From the NCBI GenBank assembly GCA_964477265.1, contig CAYZDJ010000015.1:1-64000 (forward strand): a DNA stretch of 64,000 nucleotides, given 5' to 3'. Below, piece by piece: positions 1 through 8,775 of the stretch (positions within the stretch are counted from its first letter, which is position 1; every line of letters starts with the position of its first letter). The position numbers and the translations under genes were made by a program. Source of the stretch: CAIVPM01 sp964477265. Lineage in GTDB: Bacteria > Bacteroidota > Bacteroidia > Chitinophagales > Chitinophagaceae. The notes below the pieces were generated by a model. That model was not told the origin of the DNA, made no database searches, and saw only the letters and a program-made list of their open reading frames with translations.

Positions 1-417
1 TGGGATCAATGGTATCCTGAAGCATCTAGAATTACAGCTTTAATGGGTGCAGAGATTTTGTTTTATCCAACAGCAATTGGTTGGGCAACTTCACAAGATG
101 ATGCAACGAATGATGAGCAATACAATGCCTGGCAAACCATTCAACGTAGCCACGCAGTAGCCAATGGCGTGCACGTTGTAAGTGTTAACAGAGTTGGATT
201 TGAGCAAAATGGTTTAATGAAATTCTGGGGTGGAAGTTTTGTTGCTAATCCTTTTGGAAGGCTTTTGTATAAAGCATCTCACGAGAATGAAGAAACTGAG
301 GTTGTTGAAATTGACACTGCAAAAACTGATAGCTACAGAACACACTGGCCTTTTATGAGAGACAGAAGAATTGACTCTTATCAACCTATTACTAAAAGAT
401 TTATTGACGAAGATTAG
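1..417 (+). CDS. aguB: N-carbamoylputrescine amidase, C-terminal part (truncated by window edge)
   Basis: The reading frame is open from base 1 and codes for the last 138 residues of a carbon-nitrogen (nitrilase superfamily) hydrolase. It begins WDQWYPEASR, the stretch that directly follows the catalytic cysteine in N-carbamoylputrescine amidases, so that cysteine lies just left of the window. The later segments GVHVVSVNRVGFE, FWGGSFVANPFG and RRIDSYQ are also typical of the family. The enzyme hydrolyses N-carbamoylputrescine to putrescine, CO2 and ammonia in the cytoplasm. The next gene on the same strand is agmatine deiminase, which makes its substrate, so the two form a putrescine synthesis pair. 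Another nitrilase-family amidase is possible but unlikely given this neighbour. Confidence 0.9.
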   Translation, partial: WDQWYPEASRITALMGAEILFYPTAIGWATSQDDATNDEQYNAWQTIQRSHAVANGVHVVSVNRVGFEQNGLMKFWGGSFVANPFGRLLYKASHENEETEVVEIDTAKTDSYRTHWPFMRDRRIDSYQPITKRFIDED

Positions 418-511
418 TATCTATAAATCTTTCTTAAAATGTTTAAAGCAAACAGTAAACATCGTTGCGTTCTTTGCATTCTTTGTTTCGTTGCGTGAAA
501 AAATAATAATA

Positions 512-1549
512 ATGCAAACTCCACAACAATTAGGATTTCATTTCCCCGCAGAATGGGAAAAACATACAGCAACTTGGTTGAGCTTCCCTCATAAAGAGGC
601 AAGCTGGCCTGGCAAAATTGATACTATCTATAAACCCTATTCTGAGTTTATAAAAGAAGTAAGTAAAGGCGAAATAGTATGTATAAATGTTACTGACACT
701 GCTCTAGAGACTTTTGCCACTAAGCATTTGATTGAAGTTGGCGTTGATATGAGTAAAATAAAATTTTATTATCATCCAACTAATGATGCCTGGTGCAGAG
801 ATCACGGACCTGCTTTTTTAGTAAACAGAAAAGAAAATAAAAAAGTAATTGTAGATTGGGATTATAATGCCTGGGGAAATAAATATCCACCATACTTTTT
901 AGATGATGTAATTCCAATTTTAATTGGTGAAAAATTAAACTTGCCTGTTTATCACCCAAAAATTGTAATGGAAGGTGGAAGTGTAGAATTTAATGGTGAA
1001 GGTACTTTGCTTACATCAACTTGTTGTTTGTTAAATGAGAACAGAAACCCACATCTCAATCAAAAACAAATAGAAGAATACCTGCATAATTATTATGGTG
1101 CAACTCATTTTCTTTGGGTTGATGAAGGTATAGTTGGTGATGATACTGATGGTCATATTGATGACACAGTAAGGTTTATAAATGCTGATACAGTTGTTAC
1201 AGTTATTGAAGAAAATAAAAGTGACGAAAACTATAATCTACTTCAGCAAAATTTAAAACAGTTAACAAAAATGCGTTTGCAAAATGGCAAGCAAATGAAC
1301 ATTGTTGAACTGCCAATGCCAAGTGCTGTTATTTGGGAAGATCAACGTTTACCAGCATCTTATGCTAATTTTTATATCTGTAATGCTGCTGTTTGTGTAC
1401 CAACTTTCAGAGATAAAAATGATGACAAGGCTTTGCAAATAATCCAGGATTGTTTTAAAGATAGAAAGGTTGTAGGTATTGATAGCACTGATGTAATTTG
1501 GGGTTTAGGAAGCTGGCATTGCTTAAGCCAGCAAGAACCTGAAGTATAA
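512..1549 (+). CDS. aguA: Agmatine deiminase
   Basis: This 345-residue protein belongs to the agmatine deiminase/peptidyl-arginine deiminase family, which converts agmatine to N-carbamoylputrescine. Family landmarks seen are WLSFPH near the start, NDAWCRDHGPAF around residues 90-100, DGHIDDTVRF in the middle and the C-terminal GLGSWHCLSQQEP with the catalytic cysteine at about residue 337. An open frame extends upstream to base 371, but it overlaps the preceding gene and codes for unrelated residues, so the ATG at 512, giving MQTPQQLGFHFPAEW, is the likely start. The gene follows the N-carbamoylputrescine amidase by 94 bases and probably forms a two-step agmatine-to-putrescine unit with it. 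Confidence 0.93.
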   Translation: MQTPQQLGFHFPAEWEKHTATWLSFPHKEASWPGKIDTIYKPYSEFIKEVSKGEIVCINVTDTALETFATKHLIEVGVDMSKIKFYYHPTNDAWCRDHGPAFLVNRKENKKVIVDWDYNAWGNKYPPYFLDDVIPILIGEKLNLPVYHPKIVMEGGSVEFNGEGTLLTSTCCLLNENRNPHLNQKQIEEYLHNYYGATHFLWVDEGIVGDDTDGHIDDTVRFINADTVVTVIEENKSDENYNLLQQNLKQLTKMRLQNGKQMNIVELPMPSAVIWEDQRLPASYANFYICNAAVCVPTFRDKNDDKALQIIQDCFKDRKVVGIDSTDVIWGLGSWHCLSQQEPEV

Positions 1550-1606
1550 TTATAAATGCTGAATTATAAATTATGAATTACCTGTAACCATCGTTAATTT
1601 AAACTT

Positions 1607-2482
1607 ATGAATACAGTTATATCGCCAATTGCTGGTTGTATGCGTTGGGGAAAATGGGGAGCAAACTTTACTACTTATGATTATGAAATCATCATCAATC
1701 AGTGCATAGAAAATGGCATTACAGCATTTGATCACGCTGATATCTATGGTGATTATACTACTGAAGAAGATTTTGGCGAAGCCATTAAACATAAACATTC
1801 TTTAAGACAACAAATTAAGCTTATTACAAAATGTGGTATTCAATTGGTTTGTGAGGAAAGACCAAATCATCAAATAAAATCTTACAACGTATCTAAGCAA
1901 CATATTGTTAATTCTGTTGAGCAATCATTAAAAAATTTTAATACAGATTATATAAATGTTTTTTTAATTCATCGCCCAAGTCCATTGCTAAATCCTGTTG
2001 AAGTTGCTGAAGCTGTAACACAATTAAAGCAACAAGGAAAAGTTTTAGAATTTGGAGTATCCAATTTTTTGCCTCATCAGGTTAATGCATTAAAAAGCCA
2101 TGTTGAAATAAATTATAATCAAATTGAACTTTCAATTATTCATTTAAAACCTTTTGTTGATGGAACTTTAGATAATTGTTTAGAAAATAATATTCGTCCA
2201 TTAGCATGGAGTCCTTTAGGTGGTGGACTTTTGACAGATGAGAATTATCCAAACTTTCGTGGAATTTCGTTAATGGCATCTGAATTGGCAGAAAAGTATA
2301 ACACTGGAATAAATCAAATTCTTGTTGCATTTCTTTTAAAACATCCAACAAAGGTTTTGCCTGTTGTTGGTACCACTAAAATAGAGAGATTGCTGCAAGT
2401 TAAAGAGGCTGCAAATATTGATTTAACTGATGAAGATTGGTTTAAGCTTTATGCTGCAAGCAGGGGAGAAGAAGTTGCATAA
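1607..2482 (+). CDS. Aldo/keto reductase family oxidoreductase
   Basis: A 291-residue NADPH-dependent aldo/keto reductase with the expected TIM-barrel landmarks: DHADIYGDY holds the catalytic Asp and Tyr, LITKCGI the catalytic Lys, and FLIHRP the active-site His. LPVVGTTKIERL near the C terminus is the nucleotide-binding segment. It most resembles the YdhF-like branch of the family. The physiological substrate cannot be told from sequence. The gene stands alone after the putrescine pair and converges on a minus-strand lipoprotein gene. Confidence 0.88.
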   Translation: MNTVISPIAGCMRWGKWGANFTTYDYEIIINQCIENGITAFDHADIYGDYTTEEDFGEAIKHKHSLRQQIKLITKCGIQLVCEERPNHQIKSYNVSKQHIVNSVEQSLKNFNTDYINVFLIHRPSPLLNPVEVAEAVTQLKQQGKVLEFGVSNFLPHQVNALKSHVEINYNQIELSIIHLKPFVDGTLDNCLENNIRPLAWSPLGGGLLTDENYPNFRGISLMASELAEKYNTGINQILVAFLLKHPTKVLPVVGTTKIERLLQVKEAANIDLTDEDWFKLYAASRGEEVA

Positions 2483-2549
2483 AAAAAAGAACCATAGCAA
2501 GAGGTTAAGCTGCTACAGTTCCTTTATCTAACAATAATCAAACAGAAAA

Positions 2550-3542
2550 CTACAACCCATCCAAAATTGAATTTAAGCTAGATAAGCTTATTGGTGTTGC
2601 TGAAGTTTTAATATTGTATTGTGCGTTATTTGTAATTAAAGTTTCTACTTGGCCTAAATAAAATTGGTTATCTAAATAAGATAAAGCCACAAATTTTACA
2701 TTTGCACCAATAGGCAAATTACTACTTACAAAACTTTTACTTGTAGCATTGCTGTTTAACTTTAAAATGATATTGTTGTTTTTAAACACAGCAAATACAG
2801 CAGTATTTTTATTGGTAAAGTTTATTGGTAACACAACATTGCATGTTGTTGTTGTGCCTAAATTCACAGCTTTATTAATAGTCATTAAACCTAATTTATT
2901 GCTGCTAATCTGATAAGCTAATTTTGAATTTCCTGAAATTGTAGTATTAACAATTTGCAATTTGCCAGTTAAAGAATCGGCTAATGACCAATTAAGCGAA
3001 CTTTGATTTAACGTGCCATAGTAATAGTTGAAGCCTACACCTGGAAAGTTTGTATCTGCATAAGCTAAACTAAATTTATTTTGAGGTTTAAAACTTAACT
3101 TCTCTTTTGCAGCAGTGTATAAGTTTAAGTCAAAGGCTGCAACTGTTTCCTGTAAAGGGTTTCCATTACAATTAGAAATTAAGTTACGAACAAAGTCTCC
3201 TTTTTTTATTACAGAATTTAAGCTTATGGTAACATTGCCTGTATAGTCAGCACCATTTAAAGTGTAAGTATTTGCAGGTAAAAATATTTGAGTATTATTG
3301 TTCAAATCAACAGTGTTGGTTGATAAAGCACTTACAGTTGCTGTAGTTGTTGTGTTGCTTAAAGCAGCAATCATTGCTGATGATCTTGCATCACTCATTG
3401 CACCATTGCTATTAGACCATTCTGTATCATTAAAATCACTTGAATTGTATGGTACAAAATCATCAGTATTTTTTTTGCACGACACTAAGGTTAACAATGA
3501 CAACACGATAGCTGCACACAATATTTTTCTCAAATTCTTCAT
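2550..3542 (-). CDS. Hypothetical lipoprotein
   Basis: The ATG at 3542 gives a 330-residue protein starting MKNLRKILCAAIVLSLLTLVSCKK, a classic lipoprotein signal with the cysteine at about residue 22. A longer frame to 3593 adds 17 residues with no signal-like character. The mature part is rich in Ser, Thr and Asn and probably all-beta. It holds one NTVDLNNNTQIFLPANTYT-like segment but no domain that I recognise. It lies 66 bases downstream of the 528-residue anti-sigma-like/barrel gene and in the same direction, so it is probably the third gene of the sigma factor operon and an envelope target or partner of that system. Confidence 0.75.
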   Translation of the reverse strand: MKNLRKILCAAIVLSLLTLVSCKKNTDDFVPYNSSDFNDTEWSNSNGAMSDARSSAMIAALSNTTTTATVSALSTNTVDLNNNTQIFLPANTYTLNGADYTGNVTISLNSVIKKGDFVRNLISNCNGNPLQETVAAFDLNLYTAAKEKLSFKPQNKFSLAYADTNFPGVGFNYYYGTLNQSSLNWSLADSLTGKLQIVNTTISGNSKLAYQISSNKLGLMTINKAVNLGTTTTCNVVLPINFTNKNTAVFAVFKNNNIILKLNSNATSKSFVSSNLPIGANVKFVALSYLDNQFYLGQVETLITNNAQYNIKTSATPISLSSLNSILDGL

Positions 3543-3608
3543 ATACTTTACTATTGATACATTATTTATTGAAAACGCTGCCTGAAGTTTCAACTTTTTT
3601 TTATTTTT

Positions 3609-5195
3609 TTAATAACGCCTGGTTTTGTCAAGTTTAATTCTTGTTCCTAATTGCAAACCAATTGCATTAAATTTCTGGTTAAATCCATCAACAGATTCCA
3701 TTTTATTCATACCTAACCTAAAATAAGGTTCAGCAAATACATCTACTTTATCACTTATTTTTCTAATAATACTCAAGCCACCATAAAGGCTAAAGCCAAT
3801 CTCTTGCTTATAAAATGAGTTGTTTGATTTTGTACTTATGCTTACTATTTTATAGTTTGTATCTAATGTCCTTCCTTCGTACCAAGATGTAAGGTTTACA
3901 ATGGCTCCACCATTAAGTGCATATCTCCATTTGCCACTCAAATCGCCAAACTCGTAACTCAATAAAATAGGAATTTCAAGGTTTCTGTAGTAATTCATAT
4001 TTGTTTGTACACGATAGCCAATTTGCACATAATAAGATGTATCGCTAATGGTAGTATCGCTCATGCCTGGGCGATTGATGGTGTGGCTATTGATAACGAT
4101 GGTTTGCCTTCTTTCGTTTTCTGTTTTTAAGCTAAACCTTTCGTTTACCTGCGAGTATTGAATACCTGCTTTAAGTAATAAATTATTGGTAATGGATTTG
4201 CTTATTCTTGCACCAATAGTAAAGCCACCACGCAATACTTCAACACTGTCTTTTTTGGTTAAATATTGGTCTAAGCCAGTTGTAGTGCTTATTACTTTTC
4301 TAAAAGTATAATCTGGCGATGCGTAAGCTTCTAAATAAAAGTCATTTCTTGGAGAGCCTTTGGCTGTTGGGCAATCTTCTGTTCTGCCAAATAAATTGCC
4401 AAGCCTGAATTCAATATTTTTATTGGCTGTGTGGCTTAGCTTGCCATACAAATCTTCGCTGGTTACAAGCTTAAAGTCTTGTATATTTTTTTGTGGCAAA
4501 ATGTAATTTGCATCAGCATTACTTTCACTTGATGTGTTAATTGCATTGTCAATTTTAAAGCCTTTATTTTTTGATAAAGAAGCTAATGATTGTATTGAGT
4601 TTGATTTTTTTGATGCGTTATTAAATTTAGCCAAACTATTGCTGTTACTACGTTGTATGGTATTTTTACTATTAATGTCAGTTGTGTTTTGTCTATTATT
4701 GGCACTTGCTATAGTTGTATTTTCTTTACCTGATTGAAGGTTATTAGTAGTTTTTATTTTTGATGCATTAGTAGTAGCAGTAGATTTTTCAACATTCCCT
4801 TTTTCAATATTCTCTTGTTCAACATTATTTGCAGCTATATCATTTGTGTTTTTGGTTGTATTATCTTGTGCTGCTGCACCACTTTTTTCTACATTTAATT
4901 GGTTGGTATTAGCTGTGTTTTTTTCAGTATTTGTATTTTGGTTAATAGAATTATTTTGATTTTGTTTAGCTGCAATATTTGCTTTGTCATTACTTTTTGT
5001 TGCAACATAAGTTGTAGTGCCCACACCTACAGTTACTGCAATAGCAATTAAAATGGCTGTTCTGCTCATCCACCAAAAACCTTTAGGTTTTTTTTCTTCC
5101 TCAGGCATTATTTTATCCCAAAGCCCTTGTGGCACTTTACTTTCGTAGTGCTCAAGTTTTTGTTTAATAAAGCTATCAAATAATTTGTCTGTCAT
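3609..5195 (-). CDS. Membrane-anchored anti-sigma-like protein with C-terminal outer-membrane beta-barrel
   Basis: This 528-residue protein has three visible parts. Residues 1-45 are cytoplasmic and resemble the short N-terminal region found next to ECF sigma factors in Bacteroidota (FDSFIKQKLEHYESKVPQGLW). Residues about 46-66 form one transmembrane helix (TAILIAIAVTVGVGTTTYVA). Residues 67-230 are an Asn/Thr/Ser/Lys-rich low-complexity linker, and the remainder looks like a PorT/OMP beta-barrel-type domain with alternating aromatic residues and a final LGTRIKLDKTRRY. The start codon overlaps the stop of the sigma factor gene by one base (TAATG), which indicates translational coupling. It probably binds and regulates that sigma factor, but this is inferred from position and layout. 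Confidence 0.75.
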   Translation of the reverse strand: MTDKLFDSFIKQKLEHYESKVPQGLWDKIMPEEEKKPKGFWWMSRTAILIAIAVTVGVGTTTYVATKSNDKANIAAKQNQNNSINQNTNTEKNTANTNQLNVEKSGAAAQDNTTKNTNDIAANNVEQENIEKGNVEKSTATTNASKIKTTNNLQSGKENTTIASANNRQNTTDINSKNTIQRSNSNSLAKFNNASKKSNSIQSLASLSKNKGFKIDNAINTSSESNADANYILPQKNIQDFKLVTSEDLYGKLSHTANKNIEFRLGNLFGRTEDCPTAKGSPRNDFYLEAYASPDYTFRKVISTTTGLDQYLTKKDSVEVLRGGFTIGARISKSITNNLLLKAGIQYSQVNERFSLKTENERRQTIVINSHTINRPGMSDTTISDTSYYVQIGYRVQTNMNYYRNLEIPILLSYEFGDLSGKWRYALNGGAIVNLTSWYEGRTLDTNYKIVSISTKSNNSFYKQEIGFSLYGGLSIIRKISDKVDVFAEPYFRLGMNKMESVDGFNQKFNAIGLQLGTRIKLDKTRRY

Positions 5196-5731
5196 TATAC
5201 AGCAATTTTTTGTAATTCTAAAATTTGTTGTTGCAGCATTTTTCTTGCTTTTACTAACTGGCTTCTGCTGGTTGCAGTTTGTATGTTTAGCATTGCTGCA
5301 ATTTCCTCATGGCTATATCCTTCAATCACACTCATATTAAATACAATTTTATAACCAGTTGGTAAAGCATTAATCAATTTCAACAAGTCATTTTCACTAA
5401 TTGTATCATAAGTGTATGGCTCATTACTTGCAATTTGTGTGTGCATATCATCCTCACTCACAAAATCCATTTTTCTTTTACGTACCACTTTTAAACAAGC
5501 ACTTACCACTATTTTACACAGCCAACCTTCAAACGCACCTTCATTTTTAAACTTATCAATGTTGTTAAAAATAGCAATAAACCCTTCCTGCATCATGTCT
5601 TCAGCTTCCATCTGGTCATTGGCATACCTTAAACAAAGTGTCATAAACCTACCCGAAAACTTGTCAAACAACAGTTTCTGATACAGTCTATCACGCCTGA
5701 TACAACCTTCTATAAGTTCTTGCTCAGTCAC
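5195..5731 (-). CDS. RNA polymerase sigma factor, ECF (sigma-70) family
   Basis: A 178-residue ECF sigma factor. Region 2 includes FMTLCLRYANDQMEAEDMMQEGFIAIF, with the acidic stretch typical of sigma2. Region 4 is ALPTGYKIVFNMSVIEGYSHEEIAAMLNIQTATSRSQLVKARKML, a clear helix-turn-helix. It directs RNA polymerase to a small set of promoters in the cytoplasm. It is translationally coupled to the downstream membrane protein that has an anti-sigma-like N terminus. A secreted PDZ protein is transcribed divergently from the 223-base spacer and may belong to its regulon. Confidence 0.93.
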   Translation of the reverse strand: MTEQELIEGCIRRDRLYQKLLFDKFSGRFMTLCLRYANDQMEAEDMMQEGFIAIFNNIDKFKNEGAFEGWLCKIVVSACLKVVRKRKMDFVSEDDMHTQIASNEPYTYDTISENDLLKLINALPTGYKIVFNMSVIEGYSHEEIAAMLNIQTATSRSQLVKARKMLQQQILELQKIAV

Positions 5732-5835
5732 TTGTTTGTGTTTTGGGTAATATAATGAGACATTTTTTGCATAAAACGTTGCCTGAGACTTTAAAATTAT
5801 TTATTTTTTGTTAAAGTCAGGTTCATTTTCTTGGG

Positions 5836-5843
5836 CAAATGTA
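5836..5843 (-). promoter_or_regulatory. Candidate -7 box upstream of the ECF sigma gene
   Basis: Read on the minus strand the sequence is TACATTTG, a match to the Bacteroidota -7 consensus TAnnTTTG, about 105 bases before the sigma factor start. I see no good -33 TTTG at normal spacing, so this is a weak call. Confidence 0.35.
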
Positions 5844-5909
5844 TTTAAAGGAGAAATTTTTATGAATTATTTAACAAATACGATGAGTTTCGTATTTCAA
5901 ATTTCCCCC

Positions 5910-5917
5910 TATTTTTG
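5910..5917 (+). promoter_or_regulatory. Candidate -7 box upstream of the PDZ protein
   Basis: TATTTTTG matches the Bacteroidota -7 consensus TAnnTTTG and lies 36 bases before the ATG at 5954. A loose -33 candidate (GTTT at 5887-5890) lies about 19 bases upstream of it. Confidence 0.45.
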
Positions 5918-5953
5918 CTCTACAAAAAATTTCGTACATTAAAATAATTTATT

Positions 5954-7129
5954 ATGAACAAGAAAATTTTTATTAGCTGTTTATGCTTAGGTTTTTTGGC
6001 AACAACATTTGCTCAGGAAACGGACACAAAAAAATCAAAGACCGAAAAGAAGACTAAAAAAGTGATTGTTATTGACAACAAAAAAAATGAAGAAGTTATC
6101 ATTGATGATAATGACGATGATAAAAACAAAAAGGAAAAGAAAGTAAAGGTTTTTGTAAAAGGTGATAAAAAAAGCTATGATAAAAAAGTAAAAGTTACAG
6201 TAAATGGAGAAGAAATAAATGCAGATGAGGAAGGAGATGAAAAGAAAGTGATTGTGACAGTGGATGGAGACAAAGTAACTATTAATGGTAAGCCTGTTGA
6301 AGATATGAATGACACAGAGATTGATGTATTAAAAGGCAAAACTGACCATTTAAAATTAATAGCACCTTATTTAAGACGAAGTGGTAATGTAAGGCGTTTT
6401 AATATGGATGCCCCTACTGCACCAATGGATTTGGAAAATATGGATTTTTTTATTGACAAGGCGATGTCTGAGATGCCTATTAACAAGGCTTTGCTTGGTG
6501 TAATTACAGAGAAAGATGAAAAAGGAGCTAAAATAAATAATGTAAGTAAAGAGAGTGCTGCTGAAAAAGCTGGTTTGCAAAAAGATGATATTATAACGAA
6601 AGTTAATGATGATGAAATTAAAAGCAGCGATGATTTAACAAAAGCAATTGGCAAATACAACCCTGATGATAAAGTAAAAGTTACTTATATAAGAGATGGT
6701 AAAACAAAAACTACAGAAGCTGCTTTATTGAAAAATAATGTTAAAATATCGAGAGCATTTTCATGGAATAGCGATGATGCAGCACCTTTTGAAATTGCAC
6801 CTTTCAATAAAAAATTTAACCTTGGAGACGATAACCATTTTGGACCAACAAGACCTAAAATTGGGTTTAAAGTGCAGGATACTGAAGATGAAAGTGGTTT
6901 TAAAATATTAGAAGTTGAACCTGAATCTCCTGCTGCTAAAGCAGGGTTACAAAGTGGCGATATTGTTACCAATTTTGAAGATGTAAAGCTTAAAGGTGTT
7001 AAAGATTTTGACAGCAGAACAGCTTTGCATAAACCAGGTAATATTTTGAAAATAACATATTTGCGTAATGGGGTTTCTTACAATACTGAAATTAAATTTC
7101 CTAAAAAATTAGTTACAGCAGATTTATAA
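5954..7129 (+). CDS. Secreted protein with two PDZ domains
   Basis: A 391-residue protein with a signal peptide (MNKKIFISCLCLGFLATTFAQ) and then about 90 residues of dense Lys/Asp/Glu sequence built from VKVTVNGEE- and VIVTVDGDK-like beta-strand units. Two PDZ domains follow: residues about 175-245 (LLGVITEKDEKGAKINNVSKESAAEKAGL) and about 300-380 (IGFKVQDTEDESGFKILEVEPESPAAKAGL). No protease domain is attached, unlike DegP/HtrA proteins. It probably acts in the periplasm as a binding or scaffold protein. It is divergent from the ECF sigma operon and may be regulated with it. Confidence 0.82.
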   Translation: MNKKIFISCLCLGFLATTFAQETDTKKSKTEKKTKKVIVIDNKKNEEVIIDDNDDDKNKKEKKVKVFVKGDKKSYDKKVKVTVNGEEINADEEGDEKKVIVTVDGDKVTINGKPVEDMNDTEIDVLKGKTDHLKLIAPYLRRSGNVRRFNMDAPTAPMDLENMDFFIDKAMSEMPINKALLGVITEKDEKGAKINNVSKESAAEKAGLQKDDIITKVNDDEIKSSDDLTKAIGKYNPDDKVKVTYIRDGKTKTTEAALLKNNVKISRAFSWNSDDAAPFEIAPFNKKFNLGDDNHFGPTRPKIGFKVQDTEDESGFKILEVEPESPAAKAGLQSGDIVTNFEDVKLKGVKDFDSRTALHKPGNILKITYLRNGVSYNTEIKFPKKLVTADL

Positions 7130-7212
7130 AATAAGAGTTTAGTTCTCTCATAGTTGGTTTTTGGTTTAGGTTTGGTACATCGTAACTTATTACTTTGTGC
7201 CAAACTTTTTTT

Positions 7213-7626
7213 ATGCATAAAATTATTGCTGCAGGCGGTTTGGTGGTAAATGAAAGAAATGAAATTTTATTAATATATAGAAGGCAGCATTGGGATTTGC
7301 CAAAAGGAAAACTTGATGAAGGCGAAACTATTGAACAATGTGCAGTAAGGGAAGTTAAAGAAGAAGTAGGATTAAATGAAGTTGCTTTAGGGAATTTGAT
7401 TTGCAAAACCTACCACATATATTTTGATAAATGGCTTAATGAAAAAGTAGAAAAAGAAACCTGGTGGTATGCTATGAAAGCCACGTCTGCACAGCAATTA
7501 AAGCCACAAACAGATGAAGATATTGAAAAAGTAATTTGGGCAAATGAAGAAACATTGCAAAGCTGTTTACAACAAACCTATCCATCAATTATAGAAGTGA
7601 TTGAGAAATATAAAATTGAATTATAG
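7213..7626 (+). CDS. NUDIX hydrolase
   Basis: A 137-residue NUDIX domain protein. The Nudix box GX5EX7REUXEEXGU is complete at residues 32-54 (Gly32, Glu38, Arg46-Glu47, Glu50-Glu51, Gly53). Such enzymes hydrolyse nucleoside diphosphates linked to another group; the substrate here is unknown. RRQHWDLPKGKLDEGE resembles the diadenosine polyphosphate/8-oxo-dGTP type. The frame is open upstream to a TTG at 7195, but the ATG at 7213 places the domain start normally. Confidence 0.9.
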   Translation: MHKIIAAGGLVVNERNEILLIYRRQHWDLPKGKLDEGETIEQCAVREVKEEVGLNEVALGNLICKTYHIYFDKWLNEKVEKETWWYAMKATSAQQLKPQTDEDIEKVIWANEETLQSCLQQTYPSIIEVIEKYKIEL

Positions 7627-7704
7627 AACGCAGATGACACAGATCGATTATGATTTTTATGATATATCTGCATCATCATAATCATCTTAAAAAATCTGTG
7701 TTCC
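7626..7704. repeat. Interspersed GAACGCAGATGACACAG element, copy 1
   Basis: About 79 bases between two convergent genes, starting GAACGCAGATGACACAGAT and ending AAATCTGTGTTCC, so its ends are imperfect inverted repeats. A related copy lies at 59038-59121. Both hold the inner unit TATGATTTTyTnAkATwTATCTGC. The copy here lacks the second CGCAGAT-type inner repeat in intact form. Confidence 0.7.
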
Positions 7705-7726
7705 ATCAATTAAAACTAAGCACAAC

Positions 7727-8671
7727 CTACACTTTCAAATTCTCAAACATATCTTTTACCATTTCCTCTAAATCGTAGTCGTGTTGCCAGTTCCAGTCAT
7801 TTCGTGCAACGCTGTCATCAATGCTTTGAGGCCAGCTATTGGCAATAGTTTGCCTGTAATCTTCTTTATACGTAATTGTAAAATCATGTATATGATTTTG
7901 TATAGCTGCTGCAATTTCTTTTGGGCTAAAACTCATGCTTGCAACATTGTAACTATGGCGAATAGATATTTTATTTGCTGGTGCTTCCATTAATTCTATT
8001 GTTGCTTTAATGGCATCTGGCATATACATCATTGGTAAATAAGTATCTTCTTGCAAAAAACATTCGTAGCTTTTATTTTCAAGTGCTTCATAAAATATTT
8101 CTACAGCATAATCTGTAGTGCCACCACCTGGTGCACTTTTATAGCTTATCAATCCAGGATAACGTAAACTTCTTACATCAACACCATACCTGTTAAAATA
8201 ATAATTGCACCAAAACTCGCCTGCATATTTACTAATGCCATACACAGTTGCAGGTTCTATAATAGTTTGTTGTGGGCAATTTTTTTTAGGACTTGTTGGT
8301 CCAAAAACTGCAATACTGCTTGGCCAATATACTTTATGCAATTTTTCTTCACGAGCAATGTCAAGCACATTTAAAAGGCTTTGCATATTTAAGCTCCACG
8401 CAAGGTTTGGATTTTTTTCGCCAGTTGCAGAAAGGATTGCAGCCAATAAATATATCTGTGTAATATTTTGACGAATAACCTGCACATGCAGCATTTCTTT
8501 ATTCATTACATCAAGGCTTACATAAGGTCCGGTGCCTTTAAGTAAAGGATTTTCTTCGCGTAAATCGCTTGCTACAACATTATTGTTTCCATATATTTTT
8601 CTTAAAGCCAATGTAAGCTCAACACCTATTTGACCAGAAGCACCAATTACTAAAATTTTCTCTTTTTGCAT
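7727..8671 (-). CDS. SDR-type L-threonine 3-dehydrogenase (NAD-dependent epimerase family)
   Basis: A 314-residue extended short-chain dehydrogenase. VIGASGQIG near the N terminus is the NAD-binding glycine motif, and SSIAVFGP with TVYGISKYAGE gives the catalytic Ser and YxxxK. LRYPGLISYKSAPGGGTTDY is a hallmark of the SDR-type L-threonine 3-dehydrogenases, which oxidise L-threonine to 2-amino-3-oxobutyrate. UDP-sugar epimerases share the fold but lack that stretch. The gene is divergent from ddl. Confidence 0.85.
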   Translation of the reverse strand: MQKEKILVIGASGQIGVELTLALRKIYGNNNVVASDLREENPLLKGTGPYVSLDVMNKEMLHVQVIRQNITQIYLLAAILSATGEKNPNLAWSLNMQSLLNVLDIAREEKLHKVYWPSSIAVFGPTSPKKNCPQQTIIEPATVYGISKYAGEFWCNYYFNRYGVDVRSLRYPGLISYKSAPGGGTTDYAVEIFYEALENKSYECFLQEDTYLPMMYMPDAIKATIELMEAPANKISIRHSYNVASMSFSPKEIAAAIQNHIHDFTITYKEDYRQTIANSWPQSIDDSVARNDWNWQHDYDLEEMVKDMFENLKV

Positions 8672-8751
8672 TGCAATCTTTTGTTTGGCAAATATTACTA
8701 ATAGTTGTTAGTTTTTTAAAGTTTTTAAGACATAAAATTTGTATTCAACTA

Positions 8752-8759
8752 TATATTTG
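8752..8759 (+). promoter_or_regulatory. Candidate -7 box upstream of ddl
   Basis: TATATTTG matches TAnnTTTG exactly and lies 16 bases before the ATG at 8776, so the transcript leader would be very short. A well-spaced -33 box is not evident. Confidence 0.35.
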
Positions 8760-8775
8760 TTTTGAAATTTTTTAA

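Noticed and set aside
371..511. Upstream extension of agmatine deiminase by 47 codons
   Set aside because: It overlaps the preceding gene, has no homology-like character and consists partly of an intergenic repeat.
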